Assembly: GCA_937989875.1 (NCBI GenBank)
Contig: CALKBO010000043.1
Coordinates: 1-43,915 of the forward strand
DNA: 43,915 nt
DNA from: an uncultured Collinsella sp.
GTDB lineage: Bacteria; Actinomycetota; Coriobacteriia; Coriobacteriales; Coriobacteriaceae
Direction: 5' to 3'
Below, piece by piece: positions 8,596 to 17,043 of the stretch (the first letter of the stretch is position 1; every line of letters begins with the position of its first letter). The notes beneath the pieces were generated by a model. That model was given only the letters and a program-made list of their open reading frames with translations, had not been told where the DNA came from and ran no database searches. Position numbers and translations under genes: made by a program.

Positions 8596-11049
8596 ATGCG
8601 CGTTTCTTACGACTGGCTCAAGACCATGATCGATATTCCGGAGGATCCCAAGACCCTTTCGGACGAATATATCCGTACCGGCACCGAGGTCGAGGCGATC
8701 GACACCGTGGGCGAGTCCTTCGACCACGTGGTGACCGCCAAGGTGCTCACCAAGATCCCGCACCCCGATAGCGACCACATGTATGTGTGCTCGGTCGACG
8801 TGGGTGACAAGAACCTCGACGCCGACGGCAACCCCGCCCCGCTGCAGATCGTCTGCGGCGCGCAGAACTTCGAGGCCGGCGACCACATCGTCACGGCCAT
8901 GATCGGCGCTGTCCTGCCCGACGACGTCAAGATCAAGAAGAGCAAGCTTCGCGGCGTCGTGTCCATGGGCATGAACTGCTCCGCGCGCGAGCTCGGCCTG
9001 GGCGGCGACCACTCCGGCATTATGATCCTGCCCGAGGATACGCCCTGCGGCATGCCGTTTGCCGAGTACGTGGGCTCGAGCGACACCGTGCTCGACTGCG
9101 AGATCACGCCCAATCGTCCCGACTGCCTGTCCATGATCGGCATGGCCCGCGAGACCGGCGCCATCTTCGATCGAGATTTCCACGTTGAGCTGCCCGCCAT
9201 CAAGGCCGAGACCGGCCGCGCGACCGACGACGAGCTTTCCGTCGAGATTGCCGACGAGGGCCTGTGCGACCGCTACGTTGCCCGCATCGTGCGCAACGTG
9301 AAGGTCGGTCCGTCGCCCGACTGGATGGTCAAGCGCCTCAACGCCCTGGGCGTGCGCCCGCACAACAACATCGTCGACATCACCAACTACGTGATGATGC
9401 TCACCGGCCAGCCGCTGCACGCCTTTGACCTCGACACCTTTGCCGAGCGCGATGGCCATCGTCGCGTTGTGGTTCGCGCCGCCCAGCAGGATGAGAAGTT
9501 CACGACGCTCGATGGCGAGGAGCGCACGCTCGACGCCGGCATGGGCCTCATCACCGACGGCGAGCGCCCTGTGGCGTTGGCCGGCGTCATGGGCGGCATG
9601 GATTCCGAGATCGAGGACGATACCGTCGATGTGATGGTCGAGAGCGCCTGCTTCAACGCCGGTCGCACCTCGCACACCAGCCGCGATCTGTCGCTGATCT
9701 CCGACGCCTCCATTCGCTTTGAGCGCCAGGTCGACGAGACCGGCTGCGTGGATGTCGCCAACGTTACCTGCGCGCTGATCGAGGAGATCGCCGGCGGCGA
9801 GGTTGCTCCCGGCTATGTGGACGTGTTCCCCGCGCCCAAGACCATCGACAGCATTAAGCTGCGCCTGGCCCGCGTGCGTGCCATCTGCGGTGCCGACATC
9901 GAGCCCGACTTTATCGAGCGTTCGCTCACCCGCCTGGGCTGCACCGTCGAGCGCGACGGCGAGGACTTCATGGTCACCCCGCCGAGCTTCCGTCCCGACC
10001 TGCCGCGTGAGATCGACCTGATCGAGGAGGTCCTGCGCCTATGGGGCATGGGCCGCGTTACGGCGACCATCCCGGCTGCCAAGAACCACATCGGCGGCCT
10101 GACCCGCGAGCAGAAGCTCACCCGTAAGGTCGGCGAGATCCTGCGCGCCTGCGGCCTCAACGAGACCACGACCTTTGGCTTTGCCGCCCCGGGCGACCTG
10201 GAGAAGATTGGTATGTCCACCGAGGGCCGCGGCTGCCCCGTGGTTCTCATGAACCCGCTGGTGGCCGAGCAGACCGAGATGCGCCGCTCGCTGCTGCCGG
10301 GTCTGCTGCAGTCTGTGGCCTACAACGAGGCCCACGGCACGCCCAACGTGCACCTGTACGAGGTCGGCAGCCTGTTCCATGGCCGCGAGAACGCCAGCCT
10401 GCCCAAGGAGACCAAGTCCGTGGCGGGCGTGCTCTCGGGCCAGTGGAGCGAGCAGTCCTGGAACATGAAGTACCGTAAGCTGCGCTTCTTCTTTGGCAAG
10501 GGCATTGTCGAGGAGCTGCTTGCTCAGCTGCGCATCGAGAAGGTTCGCTTCCGTCCCGTCGAGGGCGAGGGCTATGCCTTCTTGCAGCCGGGTCGCGCCG
10601 CCGAGGTTCTGTCCGGCGGTACCGTGCTGGGCTGGGTTGGCGAGATTCACCCCGAGGCGCGCGAGGCTATGGGCATTGACGAGGTTGTCGTTGCCTTTGA
10701 GCTCGACCTGGACAAGCTGATCAAGGGCGCCCGCAACCAGGAGAACTACCGTGAGTTCTCGCAGTACCCGGCCGTTGAGCACGACCTTGCTATCGTGGTC
10801 GACAACACTGTGACCTGCGAGGATCTTGAGCGCCGTATTACCAGCGCCGGAGGCAAGCTGCTCGAGGATGTGCGTCTGTTCGACGTCTACCGCGATCCCA
10901 TCCGCATCGGAGCGGGCAAGAAGTCCATGGCCTTTGCGCTTACGTATCGCTCCGACGACCACACGCTTACCAGCGAAGAGGTCGAAAAGGCGCACCAGAA
11001 GATCGTTACCAAGGTGTGCAAGGGCGTAAACGGCGAGGTCCGCGGCTAG
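8596..11049 (+). CDS. pheT: Phenylalanine--tRNA ligase beta subunit
   Basis: This 817-aa partner of PheS carries tRNA recognition and editing. Domains in order are the N-terminal B1 segment, an EMAP-like tRNA-binding OB fold (about 40-155), the B3/B4 editing domain (about 210-380), B5 (about 405-475), a catalytic-like core (about 480-700) and a C-terminal FDX-ACB anticodon-binding domain (about 725-815, starting FSQYPAVEHDLAIVV). Length matches the family. AAAGGAG (8580-8586) lies 9 nt before the ATG. No clear terminator follows. Confidence 0.96.
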   Translation: MRVSYDWLKTMIDIPEDPKTLSDEYIRTGTEVEAIDTVGESFDHVVTAKVLTKIPHPDSDHMYVCSVDVGDKNLDADGNPAPLQIVCGAQNFEAGDHIVTAMIGAVLPDDVKIKKSKLRGVVSMGMNCSARELGLGGDHSGIMILPEDTPCGMPFAEYVGSSDTVLDCEITPNRPDCLSMIGMARETGAIFDRDFHVELPAIKAETGRATDDELSVEIADEGLCDRYVARIVRNVKVGPSPDWMVKRLNALGVRPHNNIVDITNYVMMLTGQPLHAFDLDTFAERDGHRRVVVRAAQQDEKFTTLDGEERTLDAGMGLITDGERPVALAGVMGGMDSEIEDDTVDVMVESACFNAGRTSHTSRDLSLISDASIRFERQVDETGCVDVANVTCALIEEIAGGEVAPGYVDVFPAPKTIDSIKLRLARVRAICGADIEPDFIERSLTRLGCTVERDGEDFMVTPPSFRPDLPREIDLIEEVLRLWGMGRVTATIPAAKNHIGGLTREQKLTRKVGEILRACGLNETTTFGFAAPGDLEKIGMSTEGRGCPVVLMNPLVAEQTEMRRSLLPGLLQSVAYNEAHGTPNVHLYEVGSLFHGRENASLPKETKSVAGVLSGQWSEQSWNMKYRKLRFFFGKGIVEELLAQLRIEKVRFRPVEGEGYAFLQPGRAAEVLSGGTVLGWVGEIHPEAREAMGIDEVVVAFELDLDKLIKGARNQENYREFSQYPAVEHDLAIVVDNTVTCEDLERRITSAGGKLLEDVRLFDVYRDPIRIGAGKKSMAFALTYRSDDHTLTSEEVEKAHQKIVTKVCKGVNGEVRG

Positions 11050-11170
11050 GTCCTGCGCCGGATATAGGCCAGCGTCGGCTGCCGCCGAGTCTTACGTGAC
11101 TGCTGTTTTCGGTATAAGGCACCGTTGAGCCTGCATATATGACACGCGCATTACATAACGGCGTGCTGCT

Positions 11171-11199
11171 TTGTCGGCAGTGCGCCGTTTTGCTATGAT
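11171..11199 (+). promoter_or_regulatory. Promoter of the nikMNQO operon
   Basis: TTGTCG (11171-11176) and TATGAT (11194-11199) are separated by 17 bp, a good sigma-70-type match. Transcription would start near 11206, at the edge of the NikR-like dyad. Confidence 0.65.
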
Positions 11200-11209
11200 A
11201 GCCCGCGGC

Positions 11210-11237
11210 GTGTTACGAATCTGACATTACGTAACAC
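11210..11237. promoter_or_regulatory. NikR-like operator
   Basis: A perfect 8-bp inverted repeat, GTGTTACG (11210-11217) and CGTAACAC (11230-11237), is spaced by 12 bp. Written as GTGTTAC-N14-GTAACAC, it fits the NikR operator form reported for several non-enteric bacteria. It covers the predicted start of transcription, as expected for a nickel-dependent repressor. No nikR gene lies in the window. Another repressor cannot be excluded. Confidence 0.6.
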
Positions 11238-11294
11238 TGGAAAGGTGATTCAAGCGGCGTTGCAATTCCGTGCGCCGATAACCGGGAGGCGTAC

Positions 11295-12380
11295 ATGCAC
11301 ATTCCAGATAATTATCTGTCCCCGCAGACCGATGCCGTCATGGCGGTGGCAATGGTGCCCGTCTGGGTTCACTGTATCAAGAAGGTGCGCGCCACGCTCG
11401 ATCGCGAGCACATGGCTTTCCTGGGCATCTGCGCCGCATTTTCCTTCTTGCTTATGATGTTCAACGTGCCGCTGCCCGGCGGCACCACTGGCCACGCCGT
11501 TGGTGGCGCACTCATCGCGCTGCTGCTGGGCCCCGAGGCCGCGGCTATCGCGGTTTCGGTCGCGCTGGCGCTGCAAGCGCTGCTGTTTGGCGACGGCGGC
11601 ATCCTGTCCTTTGGCGCTAACTGCTTTAACATGGCCTTCGTGTTGCCGTTTGCCGCAGCCATCGTGTTCCGCGCGCTTAACAGCCGTTTGCACGACAAGA
11701 GCTGGGGCACCTCGGTTTCGGCCATCGTAAGCGGCTGGGTCGGCCTGTGCCTGGCGGCCCTGTGCGCAGCAATCGAGTTTGGTATTCAGCCGATGCTCTT
11801 TACCAATGCTTCGGGTGCTCCGCTGTACTGCCCCTTCCCGCTGTCCATTGCCATTCCGGCCATGATGATCCCGCATATGTTGGTAGCCGGCGTGGTCGAG
11901 GGCGTGGCGACGGCCGCCATCTACGGTTTCATTAAGAAGACGGCGCCGAGCGTTATCGTCGGGCCCGAGGCCGTCGATGGTCAGCTTGCTGCCGAGGGCG
12001 CTGCTGCCAAGAAGACCTCGCTGGTCCCCACGCTCATCCTGGTCGCTGTGCTCGTGGTGGCTACGCCGCTGGGTTTGCTTGCTACCGGTGACGCCTGGGG
12101 TGAGTGGGACGCCGAGGGCGCTGCAACTGCCGTCCAGGAGGCTGGCGACGACAGCCTGCAGGCTTCGGTCGGCCTCGATACCCCGACCTTTGCCGACGCA
12201 CTGCCCACGGGCGATTATCTGCAGGCCTATTCCGAGGAGCAGGGTCTTGGCTTTGCCGGCCAGGCTGCCATGTATATCCTCTCGGGCGTAATTGGCGTGG
12301 CGGTGCTCACCATCGCATTTCGTTTGATATCGCTGACGGTTAAGGAAAACGGGGCTCATGGCGACGGTCGAGCTGCCTAG
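11295..12380 (+). CDS. nikMN: ECF nickel/cobalt transporter, substrate-binding NikMN (CbiMN-like) fusion
   Basis: This is a 361-aa membrane protein. The N-terminus MHIPDNYLSP carries the Met1-His2 pair which, in this family, binds the metal through the free amino end and His2; a further conserved His lies in TTGHAVGGAL (about residue 63). About six helices form the CbiM/NikM domain (1-215). After a charged linker comes a C-terminal two-helix N domain (about 235-355) with the TPLGLLATGDAWGEW segment typical of MN fusions. The protein binds Ni2+ or Co2+ and delivers it through NikQ/NikO. The NikR-like operator upstream and the fused N domain favour nickel. No cobalamin genes are present to support cobalt. 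Confidence 0.85.
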   Translation: MHIPDNYLSPQTDAVMAVAMVPVWVHCIKKVRATLDREHMAFLGICAAFSFLLMMFNVPLPGGTTGHAVGGALIALLLGPEAAAIAVSVALALQALLFGDGGILSFGANCFNMAFVLPFAAAIVFRALNSRLHDKSWGTSVSAIVSGWVGLCLAALCAAIEFGIQPMLFTNASGAPLYCPFPLSIAIPAMMIPHMLVAGVVEGVATAAIYGFIKKTAPSVIVGPEAVDGQLAAEGAAAKKTSLVPTLILVAVLVVATPLGLLATGDAWGEWDAEGAATAVQEAGDDSLQASVGLDTPTFADALPTGDYLQAYSEEQGLGFAGQAAMYILSGVIGVAVLTIAFRLISLTVKENGAHGDGRAA

Positions 12381-13194
12381 CTGGCTTGCGGACGAGCAGC
12401 GTTACGAGCCCACGGGCGCTCGGCATCGCGTAATGCAACAGAATGTCCTGCACCTGGCGAGCCTGCTTGAGCGGGTTCGCCTGGGTGGAGGCGCGCACGA
12501 GGGCGGGTCGATGGTCGACCGCGCCCTTTCTTGCGTTTCGGCTCCGGTGCGCCTGGTGGGGATGTTCGTTTGCGTCCTGTGCGTGTGTCTGACACAGAGC
12601 CCGCTGTACCTCATGTTGATGGCGGCCATTGCGCTGGTGCTCGTTGCCGTGCGCCCCGTACGCGGGCTGCGGGCAACCTTTGTGCCGGCGTTGGCTGCCG
12701 CGGGGTTTGCCGTGGTTCTGGCGCTTCCTGCCTTGCTGCTGGACGCTTCTGCCGCGGGCGCCATGCTCAAGATTGCGCTCAAGACCTTCATTAACGTGTC
12801 GCTGGTGCTGGGTGTTTCGTGGACCCTCACGTGGAGCCGCATGTCGGCGGCGCTCAAGATGTTGCGCCTGCCCGACGAGGTTATCTTTACCTTTGATATG
12901 GCACTCAAGCATATCGAGGTGCTGGGACGCACGGCGCACGAACTGTGCGAATCGGTCATGCTGCGCAGCGTTGGCCGTGCGCCTGAGGGATTTTCGCGTA
13001 CCGATTCGATCGCGGGTATCATGGGCATGACCTTTATCAAGGCGATGGAATGCAGCCGCGCGATGGACGAGGCCATGCTGTGCCGCGGCTTTGCCGGTGC
13101 GTACCCGGCGCCCATGCGCGCCGGGTTTGGCTGGCGCGATGCGGTCTATGCGGCCGGCGTGGCGCTGCTGGCGGTGTTGTGCGCGGTGCTGTAG
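12358..13194 (+). CDS. nikQ: ECF transporter transmembrane (T) component
   Basis: This is a 278-aa CbiQ/NikQ family membrane protein that couples the ATPase to the substrate-binding unit. It starts with a hydrophilic stretch of about 55 residues, then has about five helices. The cytoplasmic coupling region with family-type sequence (MLRSVGRAPEGFS, then AMLCRGFAG) lies at about 200-245; the R-G in MLCRGF corresponds to a short coupling motif of the family. The ATG overlaps the end of nikMN by 23 nt, so the two are translationally linked. Gene order M-N-Q-O is standard for Ni/Co ECF systems. Confidence 0.88.
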   Translation: MATVELPSWLADEQRYEPTGARHRVMQQNVLHLASLLERVRLGGGAHEGGSMVDRALSCVSAPVRLVGMFVCVLCVCLTQSPLYLMLMAAIALVLVAVRPVRGLRATFVPALAAAGFAVVLALPALLLDASAAGAMLKIALKTFINVSLVLGVSWTLTWSRMSAALKMLRLPDEVIFTFDMALKHIEVLGRTAHELCESVMLRSVGRAPEGFSRTDSIAGIMGMTFIKAMECSRAMDEAMLCRGFAGAYPAPMRAGFGWRDAVYAAGVALLAVLCAVL

Positions 13195-13238
13195 CGCGGG
13201 CGGTCGATCCGTCGATGTGAATAGGGAAGGGCGACGTT

Positions 13239-14009
13239 TTGGCAAACGATACAAATGGCGCGATGGGCGCGAGCGGTTCTGCTAACACCGAGGCCACGCC
13301 GCTCATCGAGCTGCGCGACGTAGTGTTTTCCTATGCGGGACATACGGTTGTCGACGGCGTGTCGCTGCAGGTCGATCGTGGCGAACTCGTTGCCCTGCTC
13401 GGTCCCAACGGCTGCGGTAAGACGACGATTATGCGCCTTATTAACGGCCTTGAACTCGCGGACGCAGGGGCATACCTGTTTGACGGGCATGTGATCGATG
13501 CGGCGTTTCTAAAGGATTCCGCGGCCGCTCAGCGTTTTCATCAGCGCGTGGGCTTTGTGTTCCAGAATGCCGACGCCCAGCTGTTCTGCGCTACGGTGGG
13601 CGAGGAAGTTGCTTTTGGTCCCGCGCAGATGGGGCTGCCGACAGACGAGCTCGAGCGCCGCGTGCGCGATGCCATGGGGCTGTTCCAGGTTGCCGACCTT
13701 GCCGACGCCTCTCCCTACCAGCTCTCGGGCGGGCAAAAGAAGCGCGTTGCGCTGGCTGCGGTGGTGTCGATGAACCCCGATATCCTGGTGCTCGACGAGC
13801 CTACCAATGGGCTCGACGAGGATTCATGCGACATCGTGGTCAACTTCCTACTGGCCTATGTTGCTGCCGGTAAGACGGTCTTGATGAGCACACATCACCA
13901 GGATTTGGTGCGACGCCTGGGTGCCCGCGCCATCTATATCGATCGATATCACCATGTGGTCGAGGCGCCTTCGCCGTCGTATGGAACCGAAAGTGGTGCT
14001 ACGGACTAA
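13239..14009 (+). CDS. nikO: ECF transporter ATP-binding protein
   Basis: This is a 256-aa ABC ATPase that powers the importer. Walker A (GPNGCGKTT) is at about residues 53-61, the Q-loop (FVFQNADAQLF) near 107, the signature LSGGQKKR near 162, and Walker B LVLDEP near 183. The start is TTG at 13239, chosen because AGGGAAGGG (13223-13231) lies 7 nt upstream and no ATG has a better site. It is the third gene of the operon. The family is shared with CbiO, so nickel is assigned from context only. Confidence 0.88.
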   Translation: MANDTNGAMGASGSANTEATPLIELRDVVFSYAGHTVVDGVSLQVDRGELVALLGPNGCGKTTIMRLINGLELADAGAYLFDGHVIDAAFLKDSAAAQRFHQRVGFVFQNADAQLFCATVGEEVAFGPAQMGLPTDELERRVRDAMGLFQVADLADASPYQLSGGQKKRVALAAVVSMNPDILVLDEPTNGLDEDSCDIVVNFLLAYVAAGKTVLMSTHHQDLVRRLGARAIYIDRYHHVVEAPSPSYGTESGATD

Positions 14010-14089
14010 TTGCTGCGTAGAGCGTGCGTAGCTGCCCGCGCGGCTTTGCCGTGATGGTATAGTTATCCAGGTTTTTTATGGGGGTGGCT

Positions 14090-14938
14090 ATGCCAAGCTG
14101 GAACATTCATATCGCTCAAACGGAGCGTTTGTTGGAGCGCACCGGTGCGCTTGCCAAGAGCGTGCGCGACCGCAATGCCTTTTTGTTTGGCTGCGTGGTT
14201 CCGGATATCTTTGTGGGCTATATGGTCCCTGGCATCGCCGATCCCATCCCGTACCGCATTACGCACTTTGCCAAGCCTGAGCCCATCCCTAAGCCTCGTG
14301 AGCATGAGTTCTGGGATACTTATGTGGCACCGTTGCTTAAAAGTTCGCCCACCGGTGCGCCGGCCGCGGCGACCTCGATTATCGAGGAACGCGAGCGGCT
14401 GAACCGCGTGCACTATCCCCAGCGCTACAAGGATGCCGAGCCGGTTGCCGGTCCCGGTGCTAGCGAGCTTTCGCTCGCGCCCGATGACGTGGCGCAGTCG
14501 CTGCTCGATCTGACGCTGGGCGTTTGGTCTCACCTCGTGGCCGATACCGTGTGGAATACGCGCGTGAATCAGTACCTGGAGGCGCACGGCGGCAAGCCGT
14601 GCGAGGAATTCCGCATTAAAAAGCAAGGCGACTTTGACTGGTTTGGCAAGACGCTCGGGATCGTTTCGATTCCGCGCGCGACCGATCGCCTGTATACTGC
14701 GGCGACGCGTTTTGGTCAGTATCCCATCCATAAGGAGTATGTGCTCAAGACCATTGGCGTTATGCACGAGATTGTACGCGAAAACCCCGGCGAGCCCAAC
14801 CATCCGCCATACCGCCTGCTGACCGAGGAGTTCTTCGACGCAACGTTTACCGAGGTGATCGAGCTGACCGAGGCGGGTTTTGCGACTCGCGTTGCCGCTT
14901 CTGACGTCCCCGCAGTCCCTCTGATCGCTAGCTGCTAG
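14090..14938 (+). CDS. Zinc-dependent phospholipase C-like protein
   Basis: This is a 282-aa protein. The N-terminus MPSWNIHIAQTERLL, then NAFLFGCVVPDIFVGY and a later GVWSHLVADTVWN, match the zinc-dependent phospholipase C-like family (the alpha-helical fold with Trp, His and Asp metal ligands). The ATG at 14090 is preferred over 14078 because GGGGG lies 5 nt upstream and the Trp-x-x-His is then N-terminal. There is no signal peptide, unlike secreted phospholipases C, so a cytoplasmic role is likely and the substrate is unknown. A TATAGT box at 14058-14063 may be its -10. Confidence 0.65.
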   Translation: MPSWNIHIAQTERLLERTGALAKSVRDRNAFLFGCVVPDIFVGYMVPGIADPIPYRITHFAKPEPIPKPREHEFWDTYVAPLLKSSPTGAPAAATSIIEERERLNRVHYPQRYKDAEPVAGPGASELSLAPDDVAQSLLDLTLGVWSHLVADTVWNTRVNQYLEAHGGKPCEEFRIKKQGDFDWFGKTLGIVSIPRATDRLYTAATRFGQYPIHKEYVLKTIGVMHEIVRENPGEPNHPPYRLLTEEFFDATFTEVIELTEAGFATRVAASDVPAVPLIASC

Positions 14939-15078
14939 CCGGCCGGCTTGACGGTGAACAGCTCATCCCAATTGACCAACAACTCCCGTCGCAGGGCGTC
15001 TTCGGTGGTGCGCTCGACATCGGAGAGGCTTGCGATTGAACGCAAATCGATGAAGCGGCATATGAAGAAGGTCTTTAA
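14939..15078. other. Intergenic, possible gene remnant on minus strand
   Basis: Downstream of the pyk terminator, the minus strand reads for about 36 residues from a TTG (IDLRSIASLSDVERTTED) to a stop near 14935, with protein-like composition but no clear ribosome binding site. It may be the tail of a decayed gene. I do not recognise it. Confidence 0.25.
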
Positions 15079-15113
15079 AAAGGGCCCGGAAGGCAATGCC
15101 TTCCGGGCCCTTT
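15079..15113 (-). terminator. Terminator of pyk
   Basis: A 16-bp perfect stem (AAAGGGCCCGGAAGGC and its complement) closes on a 3-nt loop and is followed on the minus strand by TTTTT. It ends the pyk transcript. Confidence 0.9.
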
Positions 15114-15141
15114 GCAATGCAAATCTGCTTGCAAGTACGAT

Positions 15142-16602
15142 TTAGCGTACCTGAGCGACGTAAGCGACGTTGGTCGAGGAGACCTTGTCCTCGAGCTGGA
15201 CGCTCATGCGGGGATCGCCGGCGGTAGCGACGGTCAAATCGCCAGTCTTGACGTAGCCGAGCTCCTTAGCGGTCTCGATCGCCTTGACGATCGTGCCGTT
15301 GACGGTGCCCTGGGTAATCTCTGCCTGGTGCGGGATGACGCCCCAGTACATGATCATCTGCTGGACGGCCCACTCGTGGCGGGAGAACGCGCAGATCGGC
15401 ATGTTGGGACGGAAGTGCGAGATCAGGCGGGCAGTACGACCAGTGGTCGTCGGCACGGTGATGCACTTGGCGCCAACGGTGGTGGCCATGTTCACAGCGG
15501 ACATACCCACAACGTTGTTGACGACGCGGGTGCCGTGAGCGTCAGCCGGAACCTCGAGTGGAGCGTGAGCCGGGAGGTACTTCTCGGTCTCGAGAGCAAT
15601 GCTGGCCTGCATCTTGACGGCCTCGACCGGGTACTTACCGGCAGCGGACTCGCCAGAGAGCATAACGGCGTCGGTGCCGTCGTAAATGGCGTTAGCAACG
15701 TCGGCAACCTCGGCGCGCGTCGGGCGCGGGTTCTGCTGCATGGAGTCGAGCATCTGCGTAGCGGTGATAACGGGCTTGTAGGCTGCGTTGCACTTAGCGA
15801 TGATTTCCTTCTGGATGTGCGGAACGAGCTCGGGCTTGATCTCGATGCCCAGGTCGCCACGGGCGACCATGATGCCGTCGGAAGCCTCGAGAATCTCGTC
15901 GAAGTTCTCGACGCCCAGGGCGCACTCGATCTTCGGGAAGATCGTCACGTGCTCGCCACCGTTCTCGCGGCAAAGCTTGCGGATGCCGCGGACGGACTCG
16001 CCGTCACGGATGAAGGAAGCGGCGATGTAGTCGATGTTCTCGGTCAGGCCAAAGAGGATGTCCTGACGATCGCGCTCGGTGATGGCGGGCAGAGAGATGT
16101 TGACGTTGGGCATGTTGACGCCCTTGCGCTCGCCGATCAGGCCGTCGTTCTTAACGACGCAGGTCATGTCCTGGCCGTCGACGGACTCGACCTCGAGGGC
16201 AACCAGGCCGTCATCGATCAGGATGAGGGAGCCCTTCTCGACCTCGGAGGGCAGAGCCAGGTAGTCGAGGGAGATGTGCTCAGCGGTGCCGTGGAAATCC
16301 TCGGACGTGGGCTGAGCGGTGACGACGATCTTGTCGCCGGTCTTGACGGCAACCTTCTTGCCATCGACCAAAAGGCCGGTGCGGACCTCGGGGCCCTTGG
16401 TGTCGAGCAGGATGCCGACGGGCATGCCGAGCTCCTTGGAAATACGGCGGACGCGCTCGATGCGACCGTGGTGCTCGTCGTAGGAGCCGTGCGAGAAGTT
16501 AAAACGGGCGACGTTCATGCCCGCCTTGATCATCTCGCGGATGGTCTCGTCGCTATCGCAGGCGGGACCCATGGTGCATACAATCTTGGTGCGCTTGTAC
16601 AT
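15142..16602 (-). CDS. pyk: Pyruvate kinase
   Basis: This 486-aa glycolytic enzyme transfers phosphate from PEP to ADP. The N-terminus RTKIVCTMGPACDS, the substrate/Mg2+ loop MVARGDLGIEI (about residue 250) and TATQMLDSM (about 288) are diagnostic. The B domain lies between about 70 and 170 and the C-terminal allosteric domain after 345; there is no extra PEP-utiliser domain. The ATG at 16602 follows GGAGG by 6 nt on the minus strand. A TATAAT box on the minus strand (16666-16671) is its likely -10. Confidence 0.96.
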   Translation of the reverse strand: MYKRTKIVCTMGPACDSDETIREMIKAGMNVARFNFSHGSYDEHHGRIERVRRISKELGMPVGILLDTKGPEVRTGLLVDGKKVAVKTGDKIVVTAQPTSEDFHGTAEHISLDYLALPSEVEKGSLILIDDGLVALEVESVDGQDMTCVVKNDGLIGERKGVNMPNVNISLPAITERDRQDILFGLTENIDYIAASFIRDGESVRGIRKLCRENGGEHVTIFPKIECALGVENFDEILEASDGIMVARGDLGIEIKPELVPHIQKEIIAKCNAAYKPVITATQMLDSMQQNPRPTRAEVADVANAIYDGTDAVMLSGESAAGKYPVEAVKMQASIALETEKYLPAHAPLEVPADAHGTRVVNNVVGMSAVNMATTVGAKCITVPTTTGRTARLISHFRPNMPICAFSRHEWAVQQMIMYWGVIPHQAEITQGTVNGTIVKAIETAKELGYVKTGDLTVATAGDPRMSVQLEDKVSSTNVAYVAQVR

Positions 16603-16895
16603 TCAGACCTCCATCTGACATCGTCTTGCGCTGATAGATAAACCATAAGAAATAAAACTGAGATGATTATAACGAAATGCCGACCGAATACCCCAAAAAA
16701 TCGACCGTATGCCGAATTAGAAGTTCATTTTTTGCGGAAAAACGGTATATGCAAAAACTTTACCAACCGTTCTAACCGCTGCTATCTGGGCGATATTTCA
16801 GTCTGACGATGCGCCGAAGAAAAAACGTTTTATCAATGTTGAGCATCACACTGTCTGCACCGTTGCGCCTGTGCCGTGTTTCCAGATGGAATGTT
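16603..16895. other. Intergenic region between divergent pyk and P-ATPase genes
   Basis: It holds the pyk promoter (minus-strand TATAAT at 16666-16671) and AT-rich sequence around 16690-16850. I see no gene or RNA in the rest. Confidence 0.6.
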
Positions 16896-16925
16896 TTGGC
16901 TAGACGCGTCGCTTTGGGGTACCAT
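16896..16925 (+). promoter_or_regulatory. Candidate promoter of the P-type ATPase gene
   Basis: TTGGCT (16896-16901) and TACCAT (16920-16925) are separated by 18 bp, giving a leader of about 110 nt before the ATG. Confidence 0.5.
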
Positions 16926-16934
16926 AGCTCCACT

Positions 16935-17036
16935 ATCAACTGCCGCTCAGCACGGCAGCCTTGATGAGCCCTTGCCCTTCTCCTGGGAATTATGATCGGG
17001 CATCAATCTGCTGAGTGGCCCGAATCCCAGGAGGGG
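16935..17036 (+). promoter_or_regulatory. Structured leader sequestering the ribosome binding site
   Basis: Two hairpins fill the leader. The first is ATCAACTGCCG (16935-16945) with CGGCAG (16953-16958) and TTGAT (16961-16965), with a 2-nt bulge. The second is a 12-bp stem, 16977-16988 with 17025-17036, with two G-U pairs. It contains the whole Shine-Dalgarno AGGAGGGG (17029-17036) and holds an inner stem CGGGC/GCCCG (16997-17001, 17018-17022). This layout suggests translational control. The ligand is unknown, and I could not match it to yybP-ykoY or other known riboswitches. Confidence 0.55.
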
Positions 17037-17043
17037 ACTCTAT

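Noticed and set aside
11151..11162. Second NikR half-site (ATTACATAACGG) upstream of the nik promoter
   Set aside because: It resembles one arm of the dyad but has no matching partner at the right spacing.
15112..16641. Plus-strand 509-aa frame over pyk
   Set aside because: Antisense shadow; pyruvate kinase on the minus strand is unambiguous.
16935..17036. yybP-ykoY manganese riboswitch before the P-type ATPase
   Set aside because: The GGGGAGUA signature and the overall stem order could not be found; only the SD-sequestering hairpin is supported.
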